DNA of 64,000 nt from Acidihalobacter prosperus (GTDB lineage: Bacteria > Pseudomonadota > Gammaproteobacteria > DSM-5130 > Acidihalobacteraceae), in assembly GCF_000754095.2 (NCBI RefSeq), contig NZ_JQSG02000006.1, forward strand, positions 356,637 to 420,636, read 5' to 3'. The notes beneath the pieces are model-generated. The model worked only from the letters and a program-made list of their open reading frames with translations. It searched no databases and was not told where the DNA came from. Each line of letters begins with the position of its first letter. The stretch's first letter is position 1. A program made the translations under genes and the position numbers. Shown one piece after another: positions 8,863-16,470 of this stretch.

Positions 8863-8930
8863 CAGCGCGCAAACTCCCGATCCGGTCGTTCGGGAGTCGA
8901 GTCGGCCAAGTGCCAATCAAACTGAATCAC
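8862..8930 (-). CDS. Possible 22-residue coupling/leader frame between antitoxin and SNF2 genes
   Basis: A GTG at 8930 overlaps the antitoxin stop (GTGA), and the frame ends in TGA at 8864-8862, overlapping the SNF2 ATG (TGATG). The 22 codons begin VIQFDWHLADS. Both junctions are of the termination-reinitiation type, so ribosomes could pass from the toxin-antitoxin genes into the helicase. It may simply be a chance frame; no homology is recognised. Confidence 0.3.
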   Translation of the reverse strand: MIQFDWHLADSTPERPDREFAR

Positions 8931-9277
8931 GCTGCCACTATCCTGAATTTGGACGCTTTCGCGATCGGTCGCACATGACGGTTCTCGCGGCGCATTTCGA
9001 CAATGCCGTAGTTGGACAGCGTTTTCAGCGTGCGCGATAGGTTGCCCTGCTTACGGCCAGTCGCTTCAGCCAGAGCAGAGATCGATTCCGGCTTGGTTTC
9101 CATGATGACTTTAAGCAGTGCGCGGTTGTCGTCGCTCAGAACTTCGGCCAGGGAGCGCATGGACGTAAACCAGACCTTGGGCTCGCTAGGCTTTGGCTTG
9201 TACTCGCCGCGCGCGATGGCCAGCATCCGCTCTCGAATCTGCTCTTGCGGCATGATGCCGATAACAATCTGTTTCAT
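8927..9277 (-). CDS. Winged-helix DNA-binding protein, TumA-like antitoxin
   Basis: 116 residues. The middle (about 45-105) reads as a MarR/ArsR-like winged helix: ISALAEATGRKQGNLSRTL recognition segment followed by a wing, ending KFRIVAA. This matches the HVO_A0114-type DNA-binding proteins that pair with DUF6516/TumE toxins. Its ATG overlaps the last 4 bp of the upstream TumE-like gene (ATGA), the usual reverse-order (toxin first) module. It probably neutralises the toxin and represses the shared promoter through the palindrome at 9648-9664; the repression is inferred. Confidence 0.75.
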   Translation of the reverse strand: MKQIVIGIMPQEQIRERMLAIARGEYKPKPSEPKVWFTSMRSLAEVLSDDNRALLKVIMETKPESISALAEATGRKQGNLSRTLKTLSNYGIVEMRRENRHVRPIAKASKFRIVAA

Positions 9278-9639
9278 TGGCTTTCAACCTCTTTCAGTAC
9301 GCGATCCACGTCTGCAAAAAAATCCGCCAGCAACTGGGCGGCGTCCTGAAACTCGTAGGACACACCTTTGTCAGAGACATGACGATGTTTGTGGTCATGG
9401 GCAAGGATGCGCCCCGCATACTTGAACTTCTTCGGCGGTTTGACTGCGTGTGCGTTGTCGTACCCTAAGATCCTCGTTCCATATGGCTCGTGGAGCGTTA
9501 GGGAGTAGCGGATGCCATGTGGAACGGCCGGACTCACCTCGACACGCCAAACTTCGAACTTGATCCAGTACCCGCGGCCTTGATCGATGATCTGACCATC
9601 CAGGTCTAGCAGGGTATCTATGCCATGATCTGTGCGCAT
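9274..9639 (-). CDS. TumE-like (DUF6516 family) toxin
   Basis: 121 residues. The pattern LLDLDGQIIDQGRGYWIKFEV near the N-terminus, then GIRYSLTLHEPYGTRILGYDNAH and a HDHKHRH cluster near residues 80-90, is characteristic of the DUF6516/TumE proteins of TumE-TumA toxin-antitoxin modules. Members are thought to be ribonuclease-like toxins, but the activity of this one is not shown. It is the first gene after the 17-bp palindrome and overlaps the antitoxin by 4 bp. Placement next to a restriction locus on a mobile element suggests an addiction or abortive-infection role. Confidence 0.72.
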   Translation of the reverse strand: MRTDHGIDTLLDLDGQIIDQGRGYWIKFEVWRVEVSPAVPHGIRYSLTLHEPYGTRILGYDNAHAVKPPKKFKYAGRILAHDHKHRHVSDKGVSYEFQDAAQLLADFFADVDRVLKEVESQ

Positions 9640-9647
9640 AGTTAACT

Positions 9648-9664
9648 ATATCAACAGTTGATAT
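9648..9664. promoter_or_regulatory. Perfect 17-bp palindrome, operator candidate for the toxin-antitoxin operon
   Basis: ATATCAACAGTTGATAT: 8-bp arms around a single central base, 9 nt upstream of the toxin ATG at 9639. Its position over the ribosome-binding or promoter region suits autorepression by the winged-helix antitoxin. The binding protein is inferred. Confidence 0.6.
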
Positions 9665-9728
9665 TAATTGGCATAGTGTTGTTGTCCACATAGGCATCCA
9701 TGTCCATGCCTACTGTCCGATGATAGGC

Positions 9729-10238
9729 TCAAACCATCCCCAGCTCCGCCATACTTGAAACCCCGCCGCCAGCAGCAATGAGGTGATCCAAGACGCGCAC
9801 GTCGACTAGCCCAAGCGCCTCTTTAATCCGCCGTGTGATGGTCTGATCCGCCGCCGAGGGTTCAGGGTTACCGCTGGGGTGATTGTGAGCCAGGATGCAT
9901 GCAGCCGCGTTATTCGCTAATGCTCGTTTGACGACCTCCCGTGCGTGGACGCTGCATCCGTCAATCGTGCCCGTAAACAGTTCTTCAAAGGCGATCACCC
10001 CATGCCGGTTGTCCAGCCATAGGATGGCGAACATCTCATGCTCCCGAGGCGCAAGGCGAAGGCTGATGTACTGCTCGGCCTCCCTGGGGCTGCTGATGAC
10101 TGTCCCGCGATGCACTCGTTCTGCCAGGATGTTCCGTGCCAGCTCCAGCACGTCGTCGGCGCTGACCGGCCGGGATGCCTGGTAGTTACCTTCTTCGTCA
10201 CGGGCGAAAGCGCTTGAGTTGCTTGCAGTCTGATTCAT
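9729..10238 (-). CDS. radC: RadC-family JAMM/MPN domain protein
   Basis: 169 residues from the ATG at 10238. A JAMM metallopeptidase-like motif is clear: EE in FEELFTGT, then HNHPSGNPEPSAAD, fitting E...HxHPSGxxxPSxxD. RadC proteins were named for a presumed DNA-repair role that is now doubted; many copies travel on plasmids and ICEs as here. The frame stays open 98 codons further upstream to 10532, but that extension is Arg/Ala/Pro-rich and unlike protein, so I start at MNQTAS, at the usual length for element-borne RadC. It is the only gene between the relaxase block and the defence block apart from the toxin-antitoxin pair. Confidence 0.9.
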   Translation of the reverse strand: MNQTASNSSAFARDEEGNYQASRPVSADDVLELARNILAERVHRGTVISSPREAEQYISLRLAPREHEMFAILWLDNRHGVIAFEELFTGTIDGCSVHAREVVKRALANNAAACILAHNHPSGNPEPSAADQTITRRIKEALGLVDVRVLDHLIAAGGGVSSMAELGMV

Positions 10239-10749
10239 CGGTGCTGCTCCTAGCCTTAGTGGCGGTCGGTTTGCGTGGCGTACGCAAACCTGCCGCCCGG
10301 CGAGGGCAGGGGTAGCAAGCGTCAAGAGCCGGAGGGGCCGGCTGGCGCGGCCCGCAGCACCGCGAGGACACGGGCTGACCCTGCAGGGCGAAGCGCACCC
10401 TTGACGCGCGCGAGGGGCGGCGCCCCTTAGCGGCCTTTGCCGGTCTGCTGGCGCTTTCTGCCGACAGTCCGGCGCTGTTGGGCAAGCGGAAGCGCGCAGC
10501 GTAGATGATGTGCGCAGAGGGTTATCGCGCACATGAACGCAGCGGAGTCACGAGAGAGATGTAGCCAAGCGAAAACCGGCTGCCGCCGGCCCCAATGGGC
10601 ACAGATGGAAGAAGGATGAGTGCCCAGCGAGAATTCACTAAACGCTCACTGAGCACTTATTAACTTAGGTGCGAGCCTCCACAGCCGAATGAGCTGTTCT
10701 TGAACCTGAACTAGGCAGGAGGCCGGCGCCATGACATGAAACAGAAACA
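10239..10749. other. GC-rich non-coding region upstream of radC
   Basis: About 510 bases without a convincing gene. The first 260 bases (10260-10500) are very GC-rich and stay open in several frames, with Ala/Arg/Pro-rich translations, which is a base-composition effect. The rest holds an 8-bp-arm inverted repeat at 10508-10534. The distal part (10620-10740) is AT-richer and contains no frame I would call. A regulatory or transfer-related function is possible; I see no sequence I can name. Confidence 0.5.
10508..10534. repeat. Inverted repeat, 8-bp perfect arms
   Basis: ATGTGCGC at 10508-10515 and its exact reverse complement GCGCACAT at 10527-10534, separated by 11 bases. It lies 270 bp upstream of the radC start in the GC-rich leader region. 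It could be a protein-binding site or hairpin; its function is unknown. Confidence 0.55.
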
Positions 10750-10780
10750 GGATTTAGCTGTGTTTCCCACAGCCAGATCC
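10750..10780 (-). terminator. Stem-loop terminator after the 72-residue hypothetical gene
   Basis: On the minus strand, GGATCTGGCTGTG pairs with CACAGCTAAATCC (two G-U-type positions) around a 5-base loop, followed by a T-rich tail (TGTTTCTGTTTC). It begins 8 bases after the stop of the small gene at 10789 and would end the relaxase transcript. Confidence 0.55.
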
Positions 10781-10788
10781 GCACACCT

Positions 10789-11007
10789 TTACTCAATGAC
10801 AAATGACCAACCCCAAGTCAGTGGGCCATCGAGTTTTTCTTCAGGCAGCTCTGCCATAAACACTCGTGAAATAACTGTAAATGCCCCCGCCAGTCCCTTG
10901 CTGAAATGAACCGTCTCGCCGACGCTAGGCGGATGCGCGCCTTCAGGAACGCGGACTATCCACTGCTGCATGTCTGAACCAGAGCCCAACGTGAATCCCC
11001 ATTGCAT
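10789..11007 (-). CDS. Hypothetical 72-residue protein
   Basis: A small frame directly downstream of the relaxase gene and ahead of a terminator-like hairpin. The ATG at 11007 is preceded by AAGGAG at optimal spacing; an in-frame TTG at 11022 overlaps that Shine-Dalgarno and is rejected. The protein starts MQWGFTLGSGSDM and contains a WIVRVP segment and several glycines, suggesting a small beta-rich fold. No signal peptide or membrane segment is seen. I do not recognise a family. The good ribosome-binding site and hairpin support a real gene; proximity suggests an accessory to transfer. Confidence 0.6.
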   Translation of the reverse strand: MQWGFTLGSGSDMQQWIVRVPEGAHPPSVGETVHFSKGLAGAFTVISRVFMAELPEEKLDGPLTWGWSFVIE

Positions 11008-11135
11008 AGATAACTCCTTCAAACTTCAGGTCAACTTGCTGAGTATGTAGACGACTAAAACCGTTAGTCTTGATCGACCCGCATGAATAGCGGGGCTAGC
11101 AAGTACGTCTAAAGGGGGGGGATAAATCGGTTTCA

Positions 11136-13919
11136 TCACCAATCCTCCATCGTCATGACTATTTCGTCTTCCTGCTCCTGCATCGCCTGGGCGACCATGT
11201 CTTGTTGCTCTGAGCCGCTCATCGCTTGGGCTTCCTCCAGCCCGGACTGCTCGACCACATAGTCCAGGGTTGTCTCTTTTTGCCTGCTGGCGCTCATCGC
11301 CGACACCAAATCACGCATCTCAGCCAGCCGCGGGTCGCTTGCTGGCCGCCCGTCAATGCCCAGAACATTGCACGCGTGCTGATCCAGCCAGGCTCGACAT
11401 GCTGCAAATGAGTCGTCGCATTCGGGCGGCAACTCGACGAATTGCTCCGCGGCAATTGTCTGGGCCAGACCCCGCATTTTTTCTGTTGGCGGCAGCTGCT
11501 CAGCCGCGTCGCGCAGCTGCTGCCTAGTCGCTATGATCTCGGCCGTTTGCCGCATACGGCTCATCTGTACATAGATGCTTTCGCGGCTGGTCATGCTGCC
11601 GCCCGCGAGCGCCACGACTCTATCAACCGTGGCGCCTTGGGCTGCATAAGTCGTAACGGCGTAGCCATGCCGGAGCTGGCTGTACTCCGCTGGATCGATT
11701 GCCACGCGCTCACCAGTGCGGTCGAGACGGACGAGGATCCGCAAGCCTTCTTGCGTGTAGTTGATTCGATCGACGGTTACCAGATCGCCATTCTTCAGGC
11801 CTGTTGCTCGGTCGTTTTTCTTCGCAAGCAATCGATCACCTTCGGCGACCTGAAGTCGACCGGCTGGCCGCCCTTCCCTGTCACGCACCTGAATAACGAC
11901 TTCATTGGTTAGTTTGTGCTCGGCCGACATCCGAGCGCGCGCCGCCTGATTCAGTGCCTGGACCTCCACATTGGTTGAGGCCATTAATAACGTTTCTGAC
12001 TCACCCACCACGGCTGAGTGGTGTACCCAGCGGTCCACGGTGCGATCGATTGCTGCTCGCTGATCGTCCTCGACATAGACCAAGTCGCGATCGAGAAATT
12101 TGGTGATCGCGGCGGCCGCCTCGCCGCGACTGAATTCCTCGACGGCTACTTTGGCCCATTCGGCTTTCTGACGACGAATCTCTGAGATTCGTGCCGAATC
12201 GCGTTCGGCGAGATGCCTGAAAACCCCGCCGGCCGAAACTGCCTGAAGCTGCTTGTGATCACCCACCATGACCACGCGGCATCCGGCGATGGCGGCGTGT
12301 TGCATGATCCTGTGCATGGTCCGTGAGTCGACCATGCCGGCCTCATCAATCACGAGAACGTCGGTGCTGGAGAGAACCTCTCGCGGTGGATGAACCTCGT
12401 CTGTATCCTCATTGACCGACGGTTCCAGGGCTATTAGCAGACCGGCAATCGTGCGGCTTTTAATCCCACTGCCCTCTTGCAGACCCGCTGCGGCCTTTCC
12501 GGAAATTGCACAACCAAGCACTCGCTGACTATTGCTTTCCCAGGCCATGCGCGCTGCCAGCATCGCAGTGGATTTGCCGGCGCCAGCATCTCCGACAATG
12601 ACCCGGAAGGCGCCATCGCTTTGGGTCGCATAGCGGACAGCGGCCTGTTGCTCGGTAGACAGGGCAAAGCCCTTTTCAGCAGCAAATCGATCCAACGCGG
12701 AGTCCACTAATGCGCTCGGCACAACGTGGTGGGTTTCTGCGCTGCGGGCCTCGGCGGCGGTGATGATCTTGCGCTCCTGACGGTACAGTGCACGCGAGGT
12801 GTAGCGGACAGCCCCAGTCTCAGGATGCACCATGCGTAGGATCTCGCTGCTCCGCATGACTAGGTCTACGTGCTCACGGATAGTGTCTAACTGAAGCCCG
12901 CGGTGTTGGGCGGCGACAGCAACGGTCCGCCAAATATGGCGGCTCTCGATCACCGCATCCAAGGCTGTAGCCTTGGTCAGCAACTCTTCGGGGTTCGGCA
13001 TAGGGCCGATGTCTTTGGGCTCTACTTTGGCGGTCAGCGTCTGATCGGCCGAGAAGCCCATTTCGGACGCTTCCTCCTGCCAACGCGCGTGCAGAAGCTC
13101 GGCATCGAGATCTTTGGCTTTACTCACCCGGGTGCTGAGGGCGGCCAGCTCGCTAGCTTTGGCGGAGCCTTCCATACCAACTTCGGAAAGCGCTGCCTCA
13201 ATCTGCTCACGGCGTTTGCTGAAATACCGACACACATCATCGGGCACGCCACATACCTTGAATGAATCACCGTCGGCAGCCACTTGGTAACCCAGCTCGG
13301 CCATGCCGGCAGCTAGCTCGGCCCTATATATGGCGCCTAGAGCCATTTTCCAACGATATAGCTCAAGGGGATCAATCCCGCCCCAGGTTCCATCCTGCCT
13401 CATGGCCAAGTTGTGAAGAAATGCATGCGTGTGAAGCTGCGGGTCTTGCTCACGGCTTGTGCCATGCCGAAAAAGACCTATGAGTAACTTCGCCGACTCA
13501 TACTCTCTGCCGCCCTTACCACGACGGGCTAGCGAAAACTCTTGCTCAATATGTGAAAGCGCACTCTCTACCGCATGATCATGCGTACGCTGGATCTCCA
13601 TGCGACGCGTGACGTCAGCCAAACCCCAGAGGACGGATACGGATTTCGGTGCACTGAACGTAGCGTCCCATCCGGCTCGGTGCGCGGACCCCGCTCCCTG
13701 TACCAAGTCCTGGCCACTCGGGGACCGGCCCTCGGCCGCCATAACAAACATGTCAGCCTTGACCTCTCCGATCAGACCCAGCGCAGCGGCGCCCGCCCCG
13801 AACCATTGACCGCCTCCTTCGGACGCGTAGTACTCATCCGCGCGCCCCCGCTCATCGCGCATGTGCGTGTAATAGTTGACTGCTTCGCCGGCGCTCCCAC
13901 GGCTGCTGATGCTTAGCAT
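11136..13919 (-). CDS. MobF-family (TrwC/TraI-type) conjugative relaxase-helicase
   Basis: 927 residues, close to TrwC. N-terminal relaxase domain with paired tyrosines Y16-Y17 and Y30-Y31 and the metal-binding His cluster in QLHTHAFLHN (H163, H165). A second half carries a RecD-like helicase: Walker A GDAGAGKST near residue 430, Walker B VLVIDEAGMVD, and a late YAVTTYAAQGATVDRV motif. It would nick oriT, stay covalently attached to the DNA and unwind it for transfer. Its ATG shares one base with the coupling-protein stop (TAATG), so the two are co-translated. No truncation is seen. Confidence 0.93.
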   Translation of the reverse strand: MLSISSRGSAGEAVNYYTHMRDERGRADEYYASEGGGQWFGAGAAALGLIGEVKADMFVMAAEGRSPSGQDLVQGAGSAHRAGWDATFSAPKSVSVLWGLADVTRRMEIQRTHDHAVESALSHIEQEFSLARRGKGGREYESAKLLIGLFRHGTSREQDPQLHTHAFLHNLAMRQDGTWGGIDPLELYRWKMALGAIYRAELAAGMAELGYQVAADGDSFKVCGVPDDVCRYFSKRREQIEAALSEVGMEGSAKASELAALSTRVSKAKDLDAELLHARWQEEASEMGFSADQTLTAKVEPKDIGPMPNPEELLTKATALDAVIESRHIWRTVAVAAQHRGLQLDTIREHVDLVMRSSEILRMVHPETGAVRYTSRALYRQERKIITAAEARSAETHHVVPSALVDSALDRFAAEKGFALSTEQQAAVRYATQSDGAFRVIVGDAGAGKSTAMLAARMAWESNSQRVLGCAISGKAAAGLQEGSGIKSRTIAGLLIALEPSVNEDTDEVHPPREVLSSTDVLVIDEAGMVDSRTMHRIMQHAAIAGCRVVMVGDHKQLQAVSAGGVFRHLAERDSARISEIRRQKAEWAKVAVEEFSRGEAAAAITKFLDRDLVYVEDDQRAAIDRTVDRWVHHSAVVGESETLLMASTNVEVQALNQAARARMSAEHKLTNEVVIQVRDREGRPAGRLQVAEGDRLLAKKNDRATGLKNGDLVTVDRINYTQEGLRILVRLDRTGERVAIDPAEYSQLRHGYAVTTYAAQGATVDRVVALAGGSMTSRESIYVQMSRMRQTAEIIATRQQLRDAAEQLPPTEKMRGLAQTIAAEQFVELPPECDDSFAACRAWLDQHACNVLGIDGRPASDPRLAEMRDLVSAMSASRQKETTLDYVVEQSGLEEAQAMSGSEQQDMVAQAMQEQEDEIVMTMEDW

Positions 13920-15946
13920 TATCGGACCTCCATCTGGTCAGCGGGCTCGGAACTGGAACGGAGACGAAATTTCCGACGTCGGGACATGGCGGTGGACGGT
14001 TGCGATGCAGTTGGAGCTTCGGTCACTTGCTGAAGCTGCTCGGCTTCCTCGTCGGCCGAAATCTTCGTAGAGCCATGTTGTGCCTCGGCCATCCGCTGTT
14101 CGGATTTGGCGGATGCGCCTCCGACCGACTTGGGCGGCGGAGCAGGTTGGGTGGGAGCGGGACATGGCCTGGCCTTGCCCGCCTTCTTTGATTTGAGCGA
14201 TTGGGTCCACAGGGCCGGCAGATGGCTTTTGGTGACGTTCCGCCATTGGCTACTAGGCCACCACAGCCGAAACACGTAATCGGGACCGGTCAACAGCAGC
14301 GCATCAATCCCTGGGCGAAACCAACGGCGACGAAACCCGAGTCCGCTAAACTCATGGGGGTAGACAACATATGATTCGGCATGCTGTTCGGTGGCCGTTA
14401 TGGAGTTCGTCTGATGCGCAATAACCCCCGGCGTGCCGCTTTGGCTCTGAGTGCGGCGGGTGATCAGTTGGCGTCCTACGTAATCCGCTGCCCAGGTAGC
14501 GTCCTCATCCCGACATTTCCCTAACAAAACTGTGCTGAAGAGACCTGGCAGGTTGACGTTCCGGTACCGCTCAAAGTGCTTCGTCTGCTGTGTGGCGAAG
14601 AAGCAGCAAATTCCCTTTGATCGCCCAGTCTCCAAAAACTTCTCGATACCATCGATAGTGCCGAGTTGTGCAAACTCGTCCAACATTAGCCACACTCGGC
14701 GAGAGCGAGAGTCTTCTAGTTCACTGACTTCGGCTACGAGCGCCTGAATAATTGCCCCATTCACCGCTTCCGCGAGCTGTTTGTAGTTTCCAGACCCCTG
14801 CAGTATCACGACGCGTGGGCCGCACTCACCGCGGATCCATTCACGGGCGCTCCATGCCCGAAAATTCTTTCGGCTTCGCGCCTCCTGCTCTGCCACAGCG
14901 AGTCCACGCAGCAGAGGGGCAACCTGCGTTTTGAGGTTCGACAGAAAGCTGGCCGTGGGATTGGAGGCCGGGTTCTCGGCTATATCTGCGTCGGGATTGC
15001 CCTCCAGAGCCACAGCGCGCATCTCAGCGAACGGCTGCAGAATTGCGGCACGTAGATCGGCCCACCCCCAATTTATGCCCTCGTTCTTTTTCCGATTTGC
15101 CAGATACACCAACAGGCCAGTCAGGATCGCCGCCGCACCGTCGGCAAAGATCGCGTTTCTTCCATCTGCCGGAGGTACTAGCCGAGAGGCCAATTCTTGC
15201 GCGGCGATTTCCGAATCGATGTCCTCGGCAACCGCCCAAATGACCGTGCGCCTGTCCCATAGGGCGTGCAGAATCGCCCCCTTGGCCTCGGGTTGGCTCA
15301 GAATTCGAGCAGTGTACTCACGCTTGGGATCGTGGATGACCAAGCGACTCGCTGGCTCATCACGTAGGATTGATGTGACAAGCCATTCCTCGACGGTGGT
15401 CTTGCCACTACCTTGACCGCCAATAAATAAAATGGATTCAGACTCGCGTAGGCGGCTGATCTGCAGCTGCGGGTGAATCCGAACACCGGCTCCGCCTGCA
15501 CGACACTCAGCTCTCATTTCTCGCTGTGCGGAGCGCATCGCTGTACGGCCGATCAGCAGCCAACGGCCGCGGAGAGGGCGAACATCCACAGAACCAACCC
15601 GCACGCCCGATATGATGGCCACCATCAGTCCAGCGAATGCTCCGGCGCCAGAGCATAACCACCACCATTTCGCGTAGACAGACAGCCATCTTCTTGCCGA
15701 GTCTGGGTCGGCTGAGTAACCCACCACAGCTGAGATAACATGCCTCGTAAGCGAAGGGAGGTTCTCGGGTGTGAGCGACCAAACAACTACGACCATCAGT
15801 TCGTGAAATGAAACTGGATAGAGCCAACCCCGCGGATAGAGACTGCTGGCGTATCCCACGTAGAGCGCTGCCACAGCCAAAGCGGGGATAAACAGCAACC
15901 CCAAAATCGAAATTGAGAGAAGAGTGAGAGGGTAGTCACGGTCCAT
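13919..15946 (-). CDS. VirD4/TrwB-type IV coupling protein
   Basis: 675-residue inner-membrane ATPase that brings the relaxosome to the secretion pore. Two N-terminal hydrophobic segments (about 8-35 and 97-117), Walker A GGQGSGKTT at about 176-184, Walker B VWLMLDEFAQLG, and the downstream FATQQTKHFERYR segment typical of the TraD/TrwB family. The C-terminal 120 residues are Pro/Ala/Ser-rich and probably disordered. It lies 7 nt after the ribbon-helix-helix gene and is coupled to the relaxase gene, the trwA-trwB-trwC order of R388-type systems. Confidence 0.92.
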   Translation of the reverse strand: MDRDYPLTLLSISILGLLFIPALAVAALYVGYASSLYPRGWLYPVSFHELMVVVVWSLTPENLPSLTRHVISAVVGYSADPDSARRWLSVYAKWWWLCSGAGAFAGLMVAIISGVRVGSVDVRPLRGRWLLIGRTAMRSAQREMRAECRAGGAGVRIHPQLQISRLRESESILFIGGQGSGKTTVEEWLVTSILRDEPASRLVIHDPKREYTARILSQPEAKGAILHALWDRRTVIWAVAEDIDSEIAAQELASRLVPPADGRNAIFADGAAAILTGLLVYLANRKKNEGINWGWADLRAAILQPFAEMRAVALEGNPDADIAENPASNPTASFLSNLKTQVAPLLRGLAVAEQEARSRKNFRAWSAREWIRGECGPRVVILQGSGNYKQLAEAVNGAIIQALVAEVSELEDSRSRRVWLMLDEFAQLGTIDGIEKFLETGRSKGICCFFATQQTKHFERYRNVNLPGLFSTVLLGKCRDEDATWAADYVGRQLITRRTQSQSGTPGVIAHQTNSITATEQHAESYVVYPHEFSGLGFRRRWFRPGIDALLLTGPDYVFRLWWPSSQWRNVTKSHLPALWTQSLKSKKAGKARPCPAPTQPAPPPKSVGGASAKSEQRMAEAQHGSTKISADEEAEQLQQVTEAPTASQPSTAMSRRRKFRLRSSSEPADQMEVR

Positions 15947-15953
15947 TTATGTC

Positions 15954-16181
15954 TCACTCCGCGATCAGGTCAGCGATGATTTTCTGTGCGGACGCTTCAA
16001 TTTTTTTTGCCAGTCGAGCTTCCATGGCTGCCAGCCTGTTTTCCTGAGCGTTAGTCCCGAGCCCGTCATTAATAAGACTTCGCATAGCATCCGAAAACGT
16101 CGTGCCGTCGCGTTCAGCTCGATTCATTATCTGTTGATGAATGCTTTCTGGAAGCCGCACTGCTGTATTGATGGTCCGCAT
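15954..16181 (-). CDS. Ribbon-helix-helix protein, TrwA-like relaxosome accessory
   Basis: 75 residues from the ATG at 16181 (an upstream in-frame ATG at 16217 has weaker ribosome-binding context). The N-terminus TINTAVRLPESIHQQI is a ribbon-helix-helix strand and helix; the C-terminal half is a charged helix (MEARLAKKIEASAQKI) suitable for oligomerisation. By position, first of a trwABC-like trio, it should bind oriT, assist nicking and repress its own operon through the inverted repeats just upstream. That role is inferred from order and fold. Confidence 0.78.
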   Translation of the reverse strand: MRTINTAVRLPESIHQQIMNRAERDGTTFSDAMRSLINDGLGTNAQENRLAAMEARLAKKIEASAQKIIADLIAE

Positions 16182-16217
16182 TCTTGCCCTCTTCTTTTCC
16201 TTTGCCAAAAAGGTCAT

Positions 16218-16470
16218 TTATTTGCGTTAGATTCGATGTAAACGGCGTTGACACGCGATTTAATAAGGGCGTCGTTGGCAATTAAACCGCCACCCGTATA
16301 ACGCCGCGTAAACATGTTGACGCGCCATAGCCAAAGGCAAAAAAGCTCGGGAAATGCTACTGATCACACCGAGGGTGAGTCGGGTGTGGATAGAAAACGT
16401 GCTGCTGCCAAGACACTCTTTGGGATACTGCCGCAAGAACGACACTTGCCACGACCGGATCTCCGGATAC
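16218..16470. other. Candidate origin of transfer (oriT) with nested inverted repeats
   Basis: Non-coding stretch between the winged-helix gene and the relaxosome operon. It contains two related imperfect inverted repeats, 16237-16253 (TGTAAAC, 3 bases, GTTGACA) and 16305-16324 (CGCGTAAACA joined to TGTTGACGCG, one mismatch), plus a bulged hairpin at 16365-16388 (CACACCGA and TCGGGTGTG). In R388-type elements oriT lies directly upstream of trwA, the same place. I cannot identify a nic site by sequence. Confidence 0.5.

Noticed and set aside
8863-8916. TTG start for the SNF2 helicase 18 codons upstream
   Set aside because: No Shine-Dalgarno and overlaps the alternative 22-codon frame; the ATG at 8862 has GGGAG.
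1-9277. DISARM or BREX system
   Set aside because: A SNF2 helicase and an adenine methyltransferase are present, but DrmA, DrmB, DrmC, PglX, PglZ and BrxC are not, while a genuine type III Res gene is.
10239-10532. N-terminal extension of RadC
   Set aside because: Arg/Ala/Pro/Cys-rich, with no relation to RadC; the ATG at 10238 gives normal family length.
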